DNA of 54,786 nt from an uncultured Pelagibacteraceae bacterium. GTDB taxonomy: Bacteria > Pseudomonadota > Alphaproteobacteria > Pelagibacterales > Pelagibacteraceae. Location: positions 1-54,786 of the forward strand of contig CACDDB010000003.1 in NCBI GenBank assembly GCA_902551445.1, written 5' to 3'. Each line of letters opens with the position of its first letter. The stretch's first letter is position 1. Both the position numbers and the translations under genes were made by a program. The notes under the pieces are model-generated. The model was not told the DNA's origin. It made no database searches and was given only the letters and a program-made list of their open reading frames with translations. Shown in pieces: positions 17,135-27,176 of the stretch.

Positions 17135-17678
17135 AATTTCTAAAAAAAATAATTTTTTTTGTAATTAAGGCTAAAATTATTATTTTAAACAATTCTGCTA
17201 ATAAAAATGGTTTAACTCCTAACTCAAAAATTGGTTTATCCCATCCGATAACTATACCCAACCAAAGAATTCCAAGTAAATAAATTATTGAAACACTTAA
17301 TATTAGTTTTAAAAATATTAAAAAAATATTTTTTTTAAAATCAAAATATCCACTTAAAAATGCTGCAAATAAAAAACCTATTAAATATCCCATTGTAGGA
17401 CCTGTAAAATAAACTAAACCCACACCTTTTTCTGGAGAATTAGAAAATACTGGGAATCCCAAAATTCCTTCTATTAAATATAAGCTTACTGTAGCTAAAG
17501 CAATTTTATAACCTAAACTTATACCCAAAAACAATACCACAAAAGTTTGCATAGTCATTGGAACTGGATAAAAAGGTATTTTTATTTTTGCTGACAGGGT
17601 TAATATTATTGTACCAATTACAATTACACTTATTTTCTTTATAATTTTTTGATTATTTATTGATTTTACTAATTCCAT
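17127..17678 (-). CDS. bioY: Biotin transporter BioY
   Basis: 183-residue integral membrane protein with about six hydrophobic segments, the substrate-binding (S) component of biotin uptake. Typical BioY features are KIPFYPVPMTMQTFVVLFLG (residues ~32-51), YLIEGILGFPVF and TGPTMGYLIGFLFAAFLSGY. No EcfA/EcfT partner is nearby; the ABC ATPase just upstream is not of the ECF type by length and C-terminus. BioY alone is reported to work in some bacteria. The presence of the gene suggests biotin scavenging. Confidence 0.92.
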   Translation of the reverse strand: MELVKSINNQKIIKKISVIVIGTIILTLSAKIKIPFYPVPMTMQTFVVLFLGISLGYKIALATVSLYLIEGILGFPVFSNSPEKGVGLVYFTGPTMGYLIGFLFAAFLSGYFDFKKNIFLIFLKLILSVSIIYLLGILWLGIVIGWDKPIFELGVKPFLLAELFKIIILALITKKIIFFRNFI

Positions 17679-17711
17679 AACATTTATTTTACATTTATTA
17701 ATTAAATTAAT

Positions 17712-18641
17712 CTAGTTTTTTGTTAGTTTAATAAATACATCTTCTAAATCTCCGTCATCAGTAGTTATATCATTAATTTTAACATTCTGACTACCTAAAA
17801 AACTTATAATTTTTTCTATTTCCAATTTATTTTTTTCATAAGAAACAACTAGTTCATTGCTATTACTTGAAATAATTTTTAACGAATTTAATGAATCATT
17901 TTTAATATTTGCTTTAGAATTTAAAATAAATCTTACAATTTTTCTTTGTATTTTATCGAGCAAATTTTTTGTAGTGTCCAAAGCTACTAATTTACCTTTA
18001 TTTAAAATTCCTATTTGGTCGCACATTTGTTCAGCTTCATGAATATAATGTGTTGTTAGTATAATAGTTACTCCTTGTTCATTTAGTGACTTAAGGTTTT
18101 TCCACAAGTTTTTTCTTAATTCTACATCTACACCAGCCGTTGGTTCATCAAGTATTACTATTGGCGGCTGGTGTACTAATGCTTTTGCTATCAAAAGTCT
18201 TCTTTTCATTCCTCCTGATAAACTTCTAGAATAACTGCCTGCTTGATTTTCTAAAGATACAAGTTTTAAAATAGTTTCAGTAATTCTTTCACTTTTCTTT
18301 ACTCCATAAAAACCCGCATGTAATTCTAACAATTTTTTTGGATTGAAAAATGGATCTAAATTAACTTCTTGAGGAACTATGCCTAATGATGCTTTTACTT
18401 GCCGTGGATTTTTATCTAAATCAAATCCCCAAACATTTACTTCTCCAGAAGTTTTATTAACTAGACCTGACAAAATATTTATAAAAGTACTCTTTCCAGC
18501 TCCATTAGGGCCTAAAAGTCCAAAAATTTCATTTTCTTTCACCTCTAAGTTTAAATTACTTAAAGCGTGAATAGATTTGCTGCTATTTTTAGAATAAATT
18601 TTATTTAAATTTTTAACATATAAAACATTTTTTTTACTCAT
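17712..18641 (-). CDS. ABC-2-type transporter ATP-binding protein without adjacent permease
   Basis: 309-residue ATPase. Walker A GPNGAGKSTF (about residues 46-55), Q-loop IVPQEVNLDP, signature LSGGMKRRLL, Walker B IVILDEPTAGVD and switch His in LTTHYIHEAEQM are all intact. The C-terminal ~90-residue extension is like that of drug- or polysaccharide-export ATPases (CcmA/YadG class). ATPase genes of this class usually sit next to an ABC-2 permease. Here the neighbours are polA (divergent) and bioY, so the permease must be elsewhere. Substrate unknown. Confidence 0.88.
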   Translation of the reverse strand: MSKKNVLYVKNLNKIYSKNSSKSIHALSNLNLEVKENEIFGLLGPNGAGKSTFINILSGLVNKTSGEVNVWGFDLDKNPRQVKASLGIVPQEVNLDPFFNPKKLLELHAGFYGVKKSERITETILKLVSLENQAGSYSRSLSGGMKRRLLIAKALVHQPPIVILDEPTAGVDVELRKNLWKNLKSLNEQGVTIILTTHYIHEAEQMCDQIGILNKGKLVALDTTKNLLDKIQRKIVRFILNSKANIKNDSLNSLKIISSNSNELVVSYEKNKLEIEKIISFLGSQNVKINDITTDDGDLEDVFIKLTKN

Positions 18642-18690
18642 AAGGATTTTACATTTATAACATTCATTTAAATTAAGATATTTAATTTAT

Positions 18691-21462
18691 ATGAATATAA
18701 CAAAAAAAAAGGATCACTATTACTTAATAGATGGATCGGGGTATATTTTTAGAGCGTACTATGCATTGCCACCCCTGACCAGAAAAAGCGATGGATTACC
18801 TACTGGTGCAGTAAGTGGTTTTTGTAATATGCTATTTAAATTATTACAAGATGCCACATCAAAAGAAAATAAAAGTAAACCAACTCACTTTGCAGTAATT
18901 TTTGATTCTGCAAGAAAAAATTTCAGGAATCAAATTTATCCAAAATATAAAGCAAACAGGTCTGATGCACCTGATGATTTAATTCCTCAGTTTGAATATA
19001 TAAGAAAATCTGTGAATGCATTTAATCTTCCTTCAATAGAACTTTTAAATTATGAAGCAGATGATTTAATAGCTACCTACTCAGAACAAATATTAAAAGA
19101 AGGTGCAGAAGTTACAATTATTTCATCTGATAAAGACTTAATGCAACTTTATAAAAAAAATGTACGTATATTTGATCCAATGAAAAGTAAATTTATCAAC
19201 AAAGAAGATATTTATAATAAATTTGGAGTTAAACCTGAGCAAGTAATAGACGTACAATCATTAGCTGGAGATAGTAGCGATAATGTTCCTGGTGTTCCAG
19301 GAATTGGAATAAAAACTGCAGCGGAACTAATTAATACATATGGAGATTTAGAAAACTTATTAAAAAATACTAGTCAGATTAAACAAAATAAAAGACGTGA
19401 AACATTAATTGAAAACAAAAAAAATGCTTTAATAAGTAAAGAACTAGTCACTTTAAAAAAAGATGTTCCAGTAAAAAATAATATAAAAGAATTTAAGTTA
19501 AAAGAAATTAATAGAGAGAAACTTTATAATTTTTTAAGAGAAATGGAATTTAATAGGCTATTGAGCTCTGTGATATCAGCTTATGGTGAAATCTTACTTT
19601 CAGAAAAAAAAAATAATATAGAGGAAAAAATCAACGAAAAAATTTCTAAAAAAAATTATGAAATAATAAAATCAGAAAATGAAATTGATAAATGGTTAAT
19701 AGAGGCAGAGGAGTTCGGTGAATTAGCAATTGATACAGAAACATCTTCTTTAGACCCTCATCAGGCAAAACTGGTTGGTATATCCTTATCTACAAAAATA
19801 GGTAAGGCTGTCTATATTCCTATAGGACATAAAAAAGGAGAAAATCTTGTTGAAAAAAAGGTATTACAAAAACTAAAACCAATATTAGAAGACAAAAGTG
19901 TTAAAAAAATAGGTCAAAATATTAAATTTGATTATATTATTTTTTTTCATAGAGGAATCGATATTACGCCCTTGGAAGATACAATGCTAATGTCATACGT
20001 TTTAGATGCTGGAAAAAATAGGCATAACATGGATACATTATCCGTTCTACATTTAGGTCATAAACCTATTGCTTTTAAAGAATTAGTTGGAACTGGAAAA
20101 AAAGAAATTAATTTTAGTGAAGTAAATATAATAGATGCAAAAAACTATGCAGCAGAAGATGCTGATATTACTTTTAGGTTATATAAAATTTTTTTAAAAA
20201 ACTTAAAAATTGAAAAATTAATTAATATTTATGAAATTTTTGAAAAACCTTTAATTAAAATTTTAGCAATGATGGAAATTAATGGAGTTAAACTTGACAC
20301 TTCTTCATTAAAAAAACTATCAATAAAATTTGATAAAAAGATAAAGTCCTTAGAAAGTGAAATTTTTAAATTATCTAAAAAAGAATTTAATATTGCTTCT
20401 ACTAAGCAACTTGGGGAAATAATTTATAATGAATTGAAAATTTCAGCTCAAAAAAAAACAAAAAAAGGTAGTTTTGCTACAAGTGCATCTGTATTAGAAG
20501 ATTTAGCATTTAAAGGACACGCTTTTCCAAAATTAGTTTTGGATTGGAGGCAATTAACCAAACTTAAAAACACGTATTCTGATTCATTGCCTGAATATAT
20601 TAATCCTAAAACTAATAGAATACATACTTCTTTTTTGCTTGCAGCTACAACAACTGGACGTCTTGCATCCAGTGATCCAAATTTACAAAATATTCCAATA
20701 AAAACTGAAAATGGAAAAGATATTAGAAAATCATTTATAGCTGAAAAAAGTCATACTTTAATTTCTGCAGACTACAATCAAATAGAAATGAGAATACTTG
20801 CAGACCTTGCAGATGTTAAAGAATTAAAAAAAGCAATTAGAAATAATGAGGATATTCATTCTTTGACAGCAAGCCAGGTATTTAATTTAGACATAAAAAA
20901 AATAAATTCTGATATGAGACGAAAGGCAAAAGCGATTAATTTTGGAATAATATATGGTATATCACAATATGGTCTAGCAAAACAAATAGGAGTTTCAAAC
21001 TCAGAGGCTGAAGATTTTTTAAACTCATATTTTTTGAAGTTTCCGGAAATTAAAGCATACATGAATTCAACTATTAGTTTTTGTAGAAAAACTGGATATG
21101 TAAATAATATATTTGGACGAAGAACACATCTTAAAGGAATTAATGATAAAAATTTTAATGTTAGAAACTTTCAAGAAAGAGCTGCAATTAACGCTCCAAT
21201 ACAAGGATCGGCATCAGAAATTATGAGACTTGCCATGATAAGAATTAGCAAGCGGTTTCAAAGAGAAAAAATATCTAATTGTAAAATGTTATTACAAATC
21301 CACGATGAATTGATTTTTGAAGTTTTAAAAAATAATGCAGACAAAATGGCTAAAATCATCAGAGATGAAATGGTCAGTGTTAAGGAAAGTGAAATCCATT
21401 CTTTCTCAATTCCTTTACTGGTTGATGTAAATATTGGAGATAATTGGGGTCTTCTTCATTAA
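18691..21462 (+). CDS. polA: DNA polymerase I
   Basis: 923-residue Pol I, used in Okazaki-fragment processing and repair. Three domains: 5' nuclease (YLIDGSGYIFRAYYALPPL, then YEADDLIATY, SSDKDLMQL, and the helix-hairpin GDSSDNVPGVPGIG); 3'-5' exonuclease with metal ligands Asp348 and Glu350 in IDTETSSLDP and a later YAAEDADIT, so proofreading looks intact; and polymerase domain with motif A SADYNQIEMRILA, motif B RRKAKAINFGIIYG and motif C IHDELIFEV. Length is normal. It stands alone, divergent from the ABC ATPase. Confidence 0.97.
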   Translation: MNITKKKDHYYLIDGSGYIFRAYYALPPLTRKSDGLPTGAVSGFCNMLFKLLQDATSKENKSKPTHFAVIFDSARKNFRNQIYPKYKANRSDAPDDLIPQFEYIRKSVNAFNLPSIELLNYEADDLIATYSEQILKEGAEVTIISSDKDLMQLYKKNVRIFDPMKSKFINKEDIYNKFGVKPEQVIDVQSLAGDSSDNVPGVPGIGIKTAAELINTYGDLENLLKNTSQIKQNKRRETLIENKKNALISKELVTLKKDVPVKNNIKEFKLKEINREKLYNFLREMEFNRLLSSVISAYGEILLSEKKNNIEEKINEKISKKNYEIIKSENEIDKWLIEAEEFGELAIDTETSSLDPHQAKLVGISLSTKIGKAVYIPIGHKKGENLVEKKVLQKLKPILEDKSVKKIGQNIKFDYIIFFHRGIDITPLEDTMLMSYVLDAGKNRHNMDTLSVLHLGHKPIAFKELVGTGKKEINFSEVNIIDAKNYAAEDADITFRLYKIFLKNLKIEKLINIYEIFEKPLIKILAMMEINGVKLDTSSLKKLSIKFDKKIKSLESEIFKLSKKEFNIASTKQLGEIIYNELKISAQKKTKKGSFATSASVLEDLAFKGHAFPKLVLDWRQLTKLKNTYSDSLPEYINPKTNRIHTSFLLAATTTGRLASSDPNLQNIPIKTENGKDIRKSFIAEKSHTLISADYNQIEMRILADLADVKELKKAIRNNEDIHSLTASQVFNLDIKKINSDMRRKAKAINFGIIYGISQYGLAKQIGVSNSEAEDFLNSYFLKFPEIKAYMNSTISFCRKTGYVNNIFGRRTHLKGINDKNFNVRNFQERAAINAPIQGSASEIMRLAMIRISKRFQREKISNCKMLLQIHDELIFEVLKNNADKMAKIIRDEMVSVKESEIHSFSIPLLVDVNIGDNWGLLH

Positions 21463-21517
21463 ACTGAAAGTCACCTATTGCCGAAATTAAAACAATTTAG
21501 TATTTTCAATCTGGCAC

Positions 21518-22222
21518 ATGAAAGAAACCATTGCATTAATTGATGATGACAGAAATATTCTTACTAGCATAAGCATAGCATTGGAAAAAGAAGGTTTTAA
21601 AGTTCAAACTTATGTTGATGGAGAGAGTGCATTAGTAGGATTGACACGAATGCCTCCAGATTTGGCAATTATAGATATTAAAATGCCAAAGATGGATGGC
21701 GAAGAACTTTTAAAAAAATTAAGAAAAAAAACTTCTATGCCAGTGATTTTTTTAACATCAAAAGATGAAGAAGTTGATGAATTGTTAGGACTAAAATTAG
21801 GCGCTGATGACTTTGTAAAAAAGTCGGGTGGCTTTTCTATTAAAGTATTAATAGAGAGAATAAGAGTTCAATTAAGAAAAAAAGATTTAAAAAATAATAT
21901 CGAAGAATCAAAAAATATTATTTCGCATGGAAAATTGAGATTGGATCCTTTGCAGTTAGAGTGTGAATGGGATGGCAAAGCTCTGCCAGATAAGCTAACT
22001 ACTACCGAATTTTTAATAGTACAGGAATTAGCTAAAAGACCTGGAATTATAAAGGAAAGATCACAATTAATGGATATAGCATACAGAGAAGATACAGATA
22101 TTGAAGATAGAACCATTGATAGTCATGTAAAAAGAATAAGAAAAAAATTTAAAAAAGTAGATAATAATTTTTCTGCGATTGAAACAAGATATGGTAGTGG
22201 CTATCGTTGGAATATTAGTTAA
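21518..22222 (+). CDS. chvI: OmpR-family response regulator, ChvI-type
   Basis: 234-residue regulator. Receiver: acidic pocket LIDDDRN, phospho-acceptor Asp53 in AIIDIKMPKMDGEE, Thr in IFLTSKDEE and Lys in DDFVKKSGGFS. The C-terminal winged-helix domain shows LTTTEFLIVQELAKRPG and DRTIDSHVKRIRKKF, ending YGSGYRW. The KKSGGFSIKVLIERI stretch and the partner kinase fit the alphaproteobacterial ChvI/ExoR-type envelope regulator better than enteric OmpR; pelagic SAR11 annotation may call it OmpR. It overlaps the kinase gene by 1 bp. Confidence 0.87.
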   Translation: MKETIALIDDDRNILTSISIALEKEGFKVQTYVDGESALVGLTRMPPDLAIIDIKMPKMDGEELLKKLRKKTSMPVIFLTSKDEEVDELLGLKLGADDFVKKSGGFSIKVLIERIRVQLRKKDLKNNIEESKNIISHGKLRLDPLQLECEWDGKALPDKLTTTEFLIVQELAKRPGIIKERSQLMDIAYREDTDIEDRTIDSHVKRIRKKFKKVDNNFSAIETRYGSGYRWNIS

Positions 22223-23757
22223 TGTTAAATAAATTAGTAAAAGATCTATCAATATTAAAAAAATTTTTATTCATAAATTTAATTATCTTTTCAATTATTG
22301 GTCTTATTACAATCTTTTATCTTAAATCAATACAACCAAGCTTAATAAACAAAAAAACCTCTAATCATATCCAGATTATGGAAAATACTATCGATCATAT
22401 AAATAGATTAAAAGTGAAATTTAATGAAAATGATATAAGAAAATTTTTATTTTCTACTAAATTTCTTTTTCAAAGCATAGACAGAGTTTTGATATTTGAT
22501 AACCAATTAAATTTAATTGGAGATACAAATACTTTAGATTTAGATCCAAGATCGTTTAATCAAAGATTAGAAATAATTGAAATGAACTTAATAAGCGAAA
22601 ATCTGAATGATGATAAAAATAATGAAGCTCAAAACATTGATAAAATTGATAATAAATTTTTGCAAGATATTTTAAATAATTATGTAAATTCTACAAACTT
22701 TGGAAAACCATATACTTTTACTCAAGATAACTATAATGAGTTTTTGCTTACAACAATTAAAAGCGTTTTTGATAAAAAAGAAAATATTGGATTTTTGGCC
22801 ATAACTGAAAATGCAAATGATATTAAAGCTGCAATTGATGAAAGAAAAATATTTATTGTTAGAACTGCAATTTTTGTAGCGATTGTGATTTTAATTTTCT
22901 CTTTTGTTTTAAATAGATATTTTTTAAAGCCTATAAGAAATTTAGTTAGTTATACTGAATTGATGAAAGGTAAGAAAAAAAATAATGTAAATATTAATAT
23001 AAGTAAAAATAGAAATGACGAAATTGGAATTTTATCTAGTTCTTTAGAAGAAATGACAAGTGAACTACATAAAAGAATTAATAAAACTAAAAATTTTTCG
23101 ACCGATTTAGTCCATGAAATTAGAAATCCATTGGCATCATTAAAGAGTGCATCTGAAATAATTTCAGAAACTGGCGATCAAGAACAAAGAAAAAAATTAG
23201 TTAAAATATTATCCCACGATGTTGAAAGGATAGAAAGATTGATAACTGATTACTCTCAAATATTAAAAGATGAAGCAGCAATGACTTCAGAAAAAATGCA
23301 AAAAATTGATTTAAGTTTAATAACAAACTCTGTTGTTGATGATTTTAATAACATTTACAATTCTAAAAGGGGGATTAATATTAAACTAAAAATAAATGGA
23401 TCAAAAAAATATCAAATTTTAGGAATTGAAAATAGAATAGAGCAAATTATTGCTAACTTGTTAGAAAATTCGATTTCATTTAGTAAAGATAATCAAAGTG
23501 TAGAAGTTCACATAAACAATGACAAGGAAGGAAGGGTAGTACTAAAAGTAATAGATGAAGGAGAGGGATTTAAAGAAAATGAAACAGAAAAAATATTTGA
23601 AAGATTTTACAGTAATAGACCTGAAAAATTTGGACAGCATTCAGGGCTAGGCTTGAACATTGTTAAGAACTTAGTTGAGTTACATAATGGTAAAATATAT
23701 GCCTCAAATAATAAAGATAAAGGGGCAAAAATTGAAATTACATTTCCAAAAAATTAA
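22222..23757 (+). CDS. chvG: Envelope sensor histidine kinase, ChvG-type
   Basis: 511-residue membrane kinase. TM1 at about residues 15-34, a periplasmic sensor region of ~175 residues, TM2 at about 212-232, then a HAMP domain (FLKPIRNLVSYTELM) and a kinase core: His298 in LVHEIRNPLASLKSA, N-box NLLENSISFS, G1 DEGEGF, and GLGLNIV. The C-terminal catalytic domain is complete. It is translationally coupled to the regulator upstream. ChvG homologues sense envelope or acid stress in related alphaproteobacteria; the signal here is unknown. Confidence 0.87.
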   Translation: MLNKLVKDLSILKKFLFINLIIFSIIGLITIFYLKSIQPSLINKKTSNHIQIMENTIDHINRLKVKFNENDIRKFLFSTKFLFQSIDRVLIFDNQLNLIGDTNTLDLDPRSFNQRLEIIEMNLISENLNDDKNNEAQNIDKIDNKFLQDILNNYVNSTNFGKPYTFTQDNYNEFLLTTIKSVFDKKENIGFLAITENANDIKAAIDERKIFIVRTAIFVAIVILIFSFVLNRYFLKPIRNLVSYTELMKGKKKNNVNINISKNRNDEIGILSSSLEEMTSELHKRINKTKNFSTDLVHEIRNPLASLKSASEIISETGDQEQRKKLVKILSHDVERIERLITDYSQILKDEAAMTSEKMQKIDLSLITNSVVDDFNNIYNSKRGINIKLKINGSKKYQILGIENRIEQIIANLLENSISFSKDNQSVEVHINNDKEGRVVLKVIDEGEGFKENETEKIFERFYSNRPEKFGQHSGLGLNIVKNLVELHNGKIYASNNKDKGAKIEITFPKN

Positions 23758-23806
23758 AAAAAATTTAATTGATTATATTCAATAATATTGTTAGAAGCAC
23801 ACGCTC

Positions 23807-25093
23807 ATGAGTGATTATAAAGTAAAAGATATAAACTTAGCAGAATTTGGAAGAAAAGAGATCTCTTTAGCAGAGACAGAAATGCCAGGTTTAATGGCGC
23901 TACGAAAAGAGTATAAGGGTAAACATCCCCTTAAAGGAGCTAGAATTCTTGGATGTTTGCATATGACAATTCAAACGGCTGTTTTAATAGAAACTTTAGT
24001 TGATTTAGGAGCAGAAGTCAGATGGTCTTCATGCAATATTTTTTCTACGCAAGATCATGCTGCTGCAGCAATTGCAAAAGCAGGCATACCTGTTTTTGCA
24101 TGGAAAGGTGAAACAGAAGAGGAATATTGGTGGTGTGTTAAGCAAACTATTGAGGGCAAAAAAGATTGGAAACCAAATATGATTCTTGATGATGGTGGTG
24201 ATTTAACTGCACTAATGCACAAAGATTATAAAGATTTACTAAAAGGTATTAAGGGACTATCTGAAGAAACAACAACTGGAGTGTTAGCTCTTAAAAAAAT
24301 GGAAGCTCAAGGAACATTATTAGTTCCAGCAATTAATGTTAACGATTCTGTTACAAAGTCTAAATTTGATAACTTATATGGCTGTAGAGAAAGTTTAGTA
24401 GACGGAATCAAAAGAGCAACTGATGTTATGATGTCAGGAAAAGTTGCAATCGTTGCAGGTTTTGGTGATGTTGGAAAAGGAAGTGCTGCTTCATTGAGGC
24501 AGAGCGGTGCAAGAGTAATGGTTACCGAAACAGATCCAATATGTGCTCTACAAGCCGCAATGGAAGGTTACGAAGTTGTCCTTATGGATGAAATGATTAA
24601 AGAGGCAGATATAGTTGTTACTGCAACAGGAAATAAAGACATAGTGACTGCTGATCATATGAGAGAAATGAAAGATAGAGCAATATTATGTAATATTGGT
24701 CACTTTGATAATGAAATCCAAGTTGAAGCATTAAAAAATTATAAATGGGATGAAATTAAGCCACAGGTTCATGAAATAACTTTGCCAAGCAAAAAAAGAA
24801 TAATATTACTTGCTGAAGGAAGGCTGGTTAACTTAGGATGTGCTACTGGACACCCAAGTTTTGTAATGAGCGCTTCATTTACTAACCAAGTAACTGCTCA
24901 GATAGAGTTATGGAATAACTCAGATAAGTATGAAAAAAAAGTTTATGTTTTACCAAAACATCTTGATGAAAAAGTAGCCAGATTACACTTAGAAAAAGTA
25001 GGTGCTAAGCTTACAAAAATGTCTAAAGATCAGGCAGATTATATTAGTGTAACACCTGATGGACCTTACAAACCCGATGCATATCGCTACTAA
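23807..25093 (+). CDS. ahcY: S-adenosylhomocysteine hydrolase
   Basis: 428-residue cytosolic NAD-dependent enzyme that splits S-adenosylhomocysteine into adenosine and homocysteine, removing the inhibitor left by SAM-dependent methylation. NAD-binding motif [15 protein letters not shown], substrate segments [20 protein letters not shown] and [24 protein letters not shown], and the C-terminal KPDAYRY are all present. It is about 40 residues shorter than many alphaproteobacterial forms. The next gene, tsaE, begins inside its last codons. With metX under SAM control this completes a methionine-cycle theme. Confidence 0.97.
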   Translation: MSDYKVKDINLAEFGRKEISLAETEMPGLMALRKEYKGKHPLKGARILGCLHMTIQTAVLIETLVDLGAEVRWSSCNIFSTQDHAAAAIAKAGIPVFAWKGETEEEYWWCVKQTIEGKKDWKPNMILDDGGDLTALMHKDYKDLLKGIKGLSEETTTGVLALKKMEAQGTLLVPAINVNDSVTKSKFDNLYGCRESLVDGIKRATDVMMSGKVAIVAGFGDVGKGSAASLRQSGARVMVTETDPICALQAAMEGYEVVLMDEMIKEADIVVTATGNKDIVTADHMREMKDRAILCNIGHFDNEIQVEALKNYKWDEIKPQVHEITLPSKKRIILLAEGRLVNLGCATGHPSFVMSASFTNQVTAQIELWNNSDKYEKKVYVLPKHLDEKVARLHLEKVGAKLTKMSKDQADYISVTPDGPYKPDAYRY

Positions 25094-25556
25094 AAGTAGC
25101 AAAATTGATATTACATTAGAAAAAGATACAAAATCGATTTCTCAAAAAATTTCTAATTATCTTTCAAAAGGAGACATTGTTTTTTTTTATGGAGAAATAG
25201 GAGTAGGTAAAACAACATTTATTAAACATCTAATTAATTATCTACAATCTAAATTAAATAAAAAAATAACCGAGGTACCAAGTCCAACTTTTAACATAGT
25301 ATACGAGTACAAAATTGGTGAACTAATAATTCAGCATTATGATTTATTCCGAATAAAAAGTGAGATGGAATTAAAAAATATAGGACTATTTGAAAATCAA
25401 AAAAATAGTATAACATTGATTGAGTGGCCAGAAATAATTAAAGAAAAACCAAAAAATATAATTGAATTAAATTTTAATTATGAGGAAAATTTAAGAAAAA
25501 GAAGCTTAATCATATCAAGCAAATATAAAAAAAAAATTTTTAATGAATTCAAATAA
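25059..25556 (+). CDS. tsaE: tRNA threonylcarbamoyladenosine biosynthesis ATPase TsaE
   Basis: 165-residue P-loop protein needed with TsaB/TsaC/TsaD for the t6A37 modification of ANN-decoding tRNAs. Walker [29 protein letters not shown] and LIEWPE are family motifs. Two starts are possible: ATG 25059 (35-bp overlap with ahcY) or ATG 25077 (17-bp overlap, residues MHIATKSSK); neither has a clear ribosome-binding site. It overlaps amgK by 14 bp. The tsaE-amgK-murU order recurs in alphaproteobacteria. Confidence 0.93.
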   Translation: MDLTNPMHIATKSSKIDITLEKDTKSISQKISNYLSKGDIVFFYGEIGVGKTTFIKHLINYLQSKLNKKITEVPSPTFNIVYEYKIGELIIQHYDLFRIKSEMELKNIGLFENQKNSITLIEWPEIIKEKPKNIIELNFNYEENLRKRSLIISSKYKKKIFNEFK

Positions 25557-26496
25557 ATTGATCAAATTATCAGGAGATGCTTCATTTAGAAAATTTTATA
25601 GAAGTGATAAATCCATTGTAGTGTTTTGTCGTAAGGAAAAAAAAAGTAATTTACTTATTTATGATGCGATAAATAAAATATTAATAAAAAACAAAATAAG
25701 GGCACCAAAATTAATAAACCAAAATTACAAAAAAAACTTAATTGAAATTGAAGACCTAGGAGATATTTCAGTTTATTACAAGTTAAAAAATAGAAAAGTA
25801 AATAAATTAAAATATTACAAAAAAATAATTTTATTATTGTCTAAATTGCAAAGAATTAATACAAAAAAAATTAAAACGTTTAATAATACAAATTATATTG
25901 TCCCAAATTATTCAAAGGATAAACTTTTTAAAGAGACAAAACTATTTTTAGATTGGTATATCCCAAAAGTTATAAAGAAAAAGAAACAAAAATTTATAAA
26001 AAATAAATTAAAAATTATTATAAAAATTTTACTAAAAAAAATAAAAAATAAAAATCACGTATTTGTACATAGAGATTTTCATGTATCTAATTTAATGGAG
26101 CATAAAAAGAAAATAGCTATTATTGATAATCAAGATGCTTTATATGGTAACCATGCATATGATCTTGCATCATTAATTGATGATGTGAGATTAAGAACAT
26201 CAAATTCTTTAAAAGAAAAAATTTTTGAATATTTTTTGAAGCAAAACAAATCTATAAATAAAAAAGAGTTTAAAAATGATTTTGATTTACTGTCTGTCTT
26301 AAGAAATATAAAAATAATTGGCATATTTGCCAGGCTATCAACTAGAGATAAAAAACACTATTACTTAAAGCTAATACCATATGCGTGGAAATTAATTGAG
26401 TATAGAATAAGCGATAATTTGTTATTTAATGATTTAAAATTATTTTTAGGAAAGAACTTTTCAACAAAAGTGAGAAAAAAAAAATGGAAAAAATAA
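25543..26496 (+). CDS. amgK: Sugar kinase of the AmgK / aminoglycoside-phosphotransferase family
   Basis: 317-residue kinase, likely phosphorylating the anomeric position of N-acetylmuramic acid (and GlcNAc) in peptidoglycan recycling. The catalytic loop FVHRDFHVSNLM and metal-binding IIDNQDALYGNHAYDLASLIDDV are characteristic of the APH family. The identity rests mainly on its 13-bp overlap with a MurU-like nucleotidyltransferase, the pair known from the AmgK-MurU salvage route of Pseudomonas. It is very lysine- and isoleucine-rich, as are its neighbours. Confidence 0.82.
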   Translation: MNSNKLIKLSGDASFRKFYRSDKSIVVFCRKEKKSNLLIYDAINKILIKNKIRAPKLINQNYKKNLIEIEDLGDISVYYKLKNRKVNKLKYYKKIILLLSKLQRINTKKIKTFNNTNYIVPNYSKDKLFKETKLFLDWYIPKVIKKKKQKFIKNKLKIIIKILLKKIKNKNHVFVHRDFHVSNLMEHKKKIAIIDNQDALYGNHAYDLASLIDDVRLRTSNSLKEKIFEYFLKQNKSINKKEFKNDFDLLSVLRNIKIIGIFARLSTRDKKHYYLKLIPYAWKLIEYRISDNLLFNDLKLFLGKNFSTKVRKKKWKK

Positions 26497-27176
26497 ATAC
26501 TGCATTAATACTTTGTGCTGGTTATGGCAAAAGATTAAATCCTCTAACATTAAAAGTACCAAAACCTTTGCTTAAAATAAAAGATATAAGTTTATTAGAA
26601 AATACAATTAATTTTATTAATGATCTTGGAGTAAAAAATATTTTGATTAATACATTTTATTTAAAAGAACAAATTAAAGAATTTATTAATAAAAAAAATT
26701 TTAATTGTAAAATCGATGTAGTAGATGATGGAAATTCAATTTTAGACACTGGGGGTGGAATTTTAAATTTAATAAAAAAATCAGATAGTAATAATTTTTT
26801 TGTTTTTAATCCTGATACTATGTGGAGCAAAGAGTACATTCAAGTAATTAGGAAAATGGAAGTTTTTTATCTAAAAAATAAAATTCAAAATATTTTATTG
26901 GTTGTAAATAAATCTAAAAGTTTTGACAAAAAACTAAAAGGTGATTTTAATTTAAATTCTGAAAATATTTTAAATTATCAAGAAAAAGCTTTTATTTACA
27001 CTGGTTGTCAAATAATTAATAAAAAAGTTTTTTCAATAATTGATCAAAATTCTTTTTCAATTATTAAAATATGGAATCAATTAATTGACGAAAATAAACT
27101 GTATGGATTTGAAAGTTTAAATGATTTTATACACGTTACTGATGTAGAAATATTTAACAAATTATCAAAAAATTAA
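26484..27176 (+). CDS. murU: N-acetylmuramate-1-phosphate uridylyltransferase MurU
   Basis: 230-residue nucleotidyltransferase. The signature ALILCAGYGKRLNPLTLKVPKPLLKI (residues ~7-32) binds the nucleotide, with DTGGGILN and FNPDTMWSKEY following. MurU makes UDP-MurNAc from MurNAc-1-phosphate, feeding recycled wall sugar back past the fosfomycin-sensitive MurA step. A mannose-1-phosphate guanylyltransferase is the main alternative, but the short length and pairing with amgK favour MurU. Its 3' end overlaps the convergent gpmA by 12 bp. Confidence 0.83.
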   Translation: MEKINTALILCAGYGKRLNPLTLKVPKPLLKIKDISLLENTINFINDLGVKNILINTFYLKEQIKEFINKKNFNCKIDVVDDGNSILDTGGGILNLIKKSDSNNFFVFNPDTMWSKEYIQVIRKMEVFYLKNKIQNILLVVNKSKSFDKKLKGDFNLNSENILNYQEKAFIYTGCQIINKKVFSIIDQNSFSIIKIWNQLIDENKLYGFESLNDFIHVTDVEIFNKLSKN

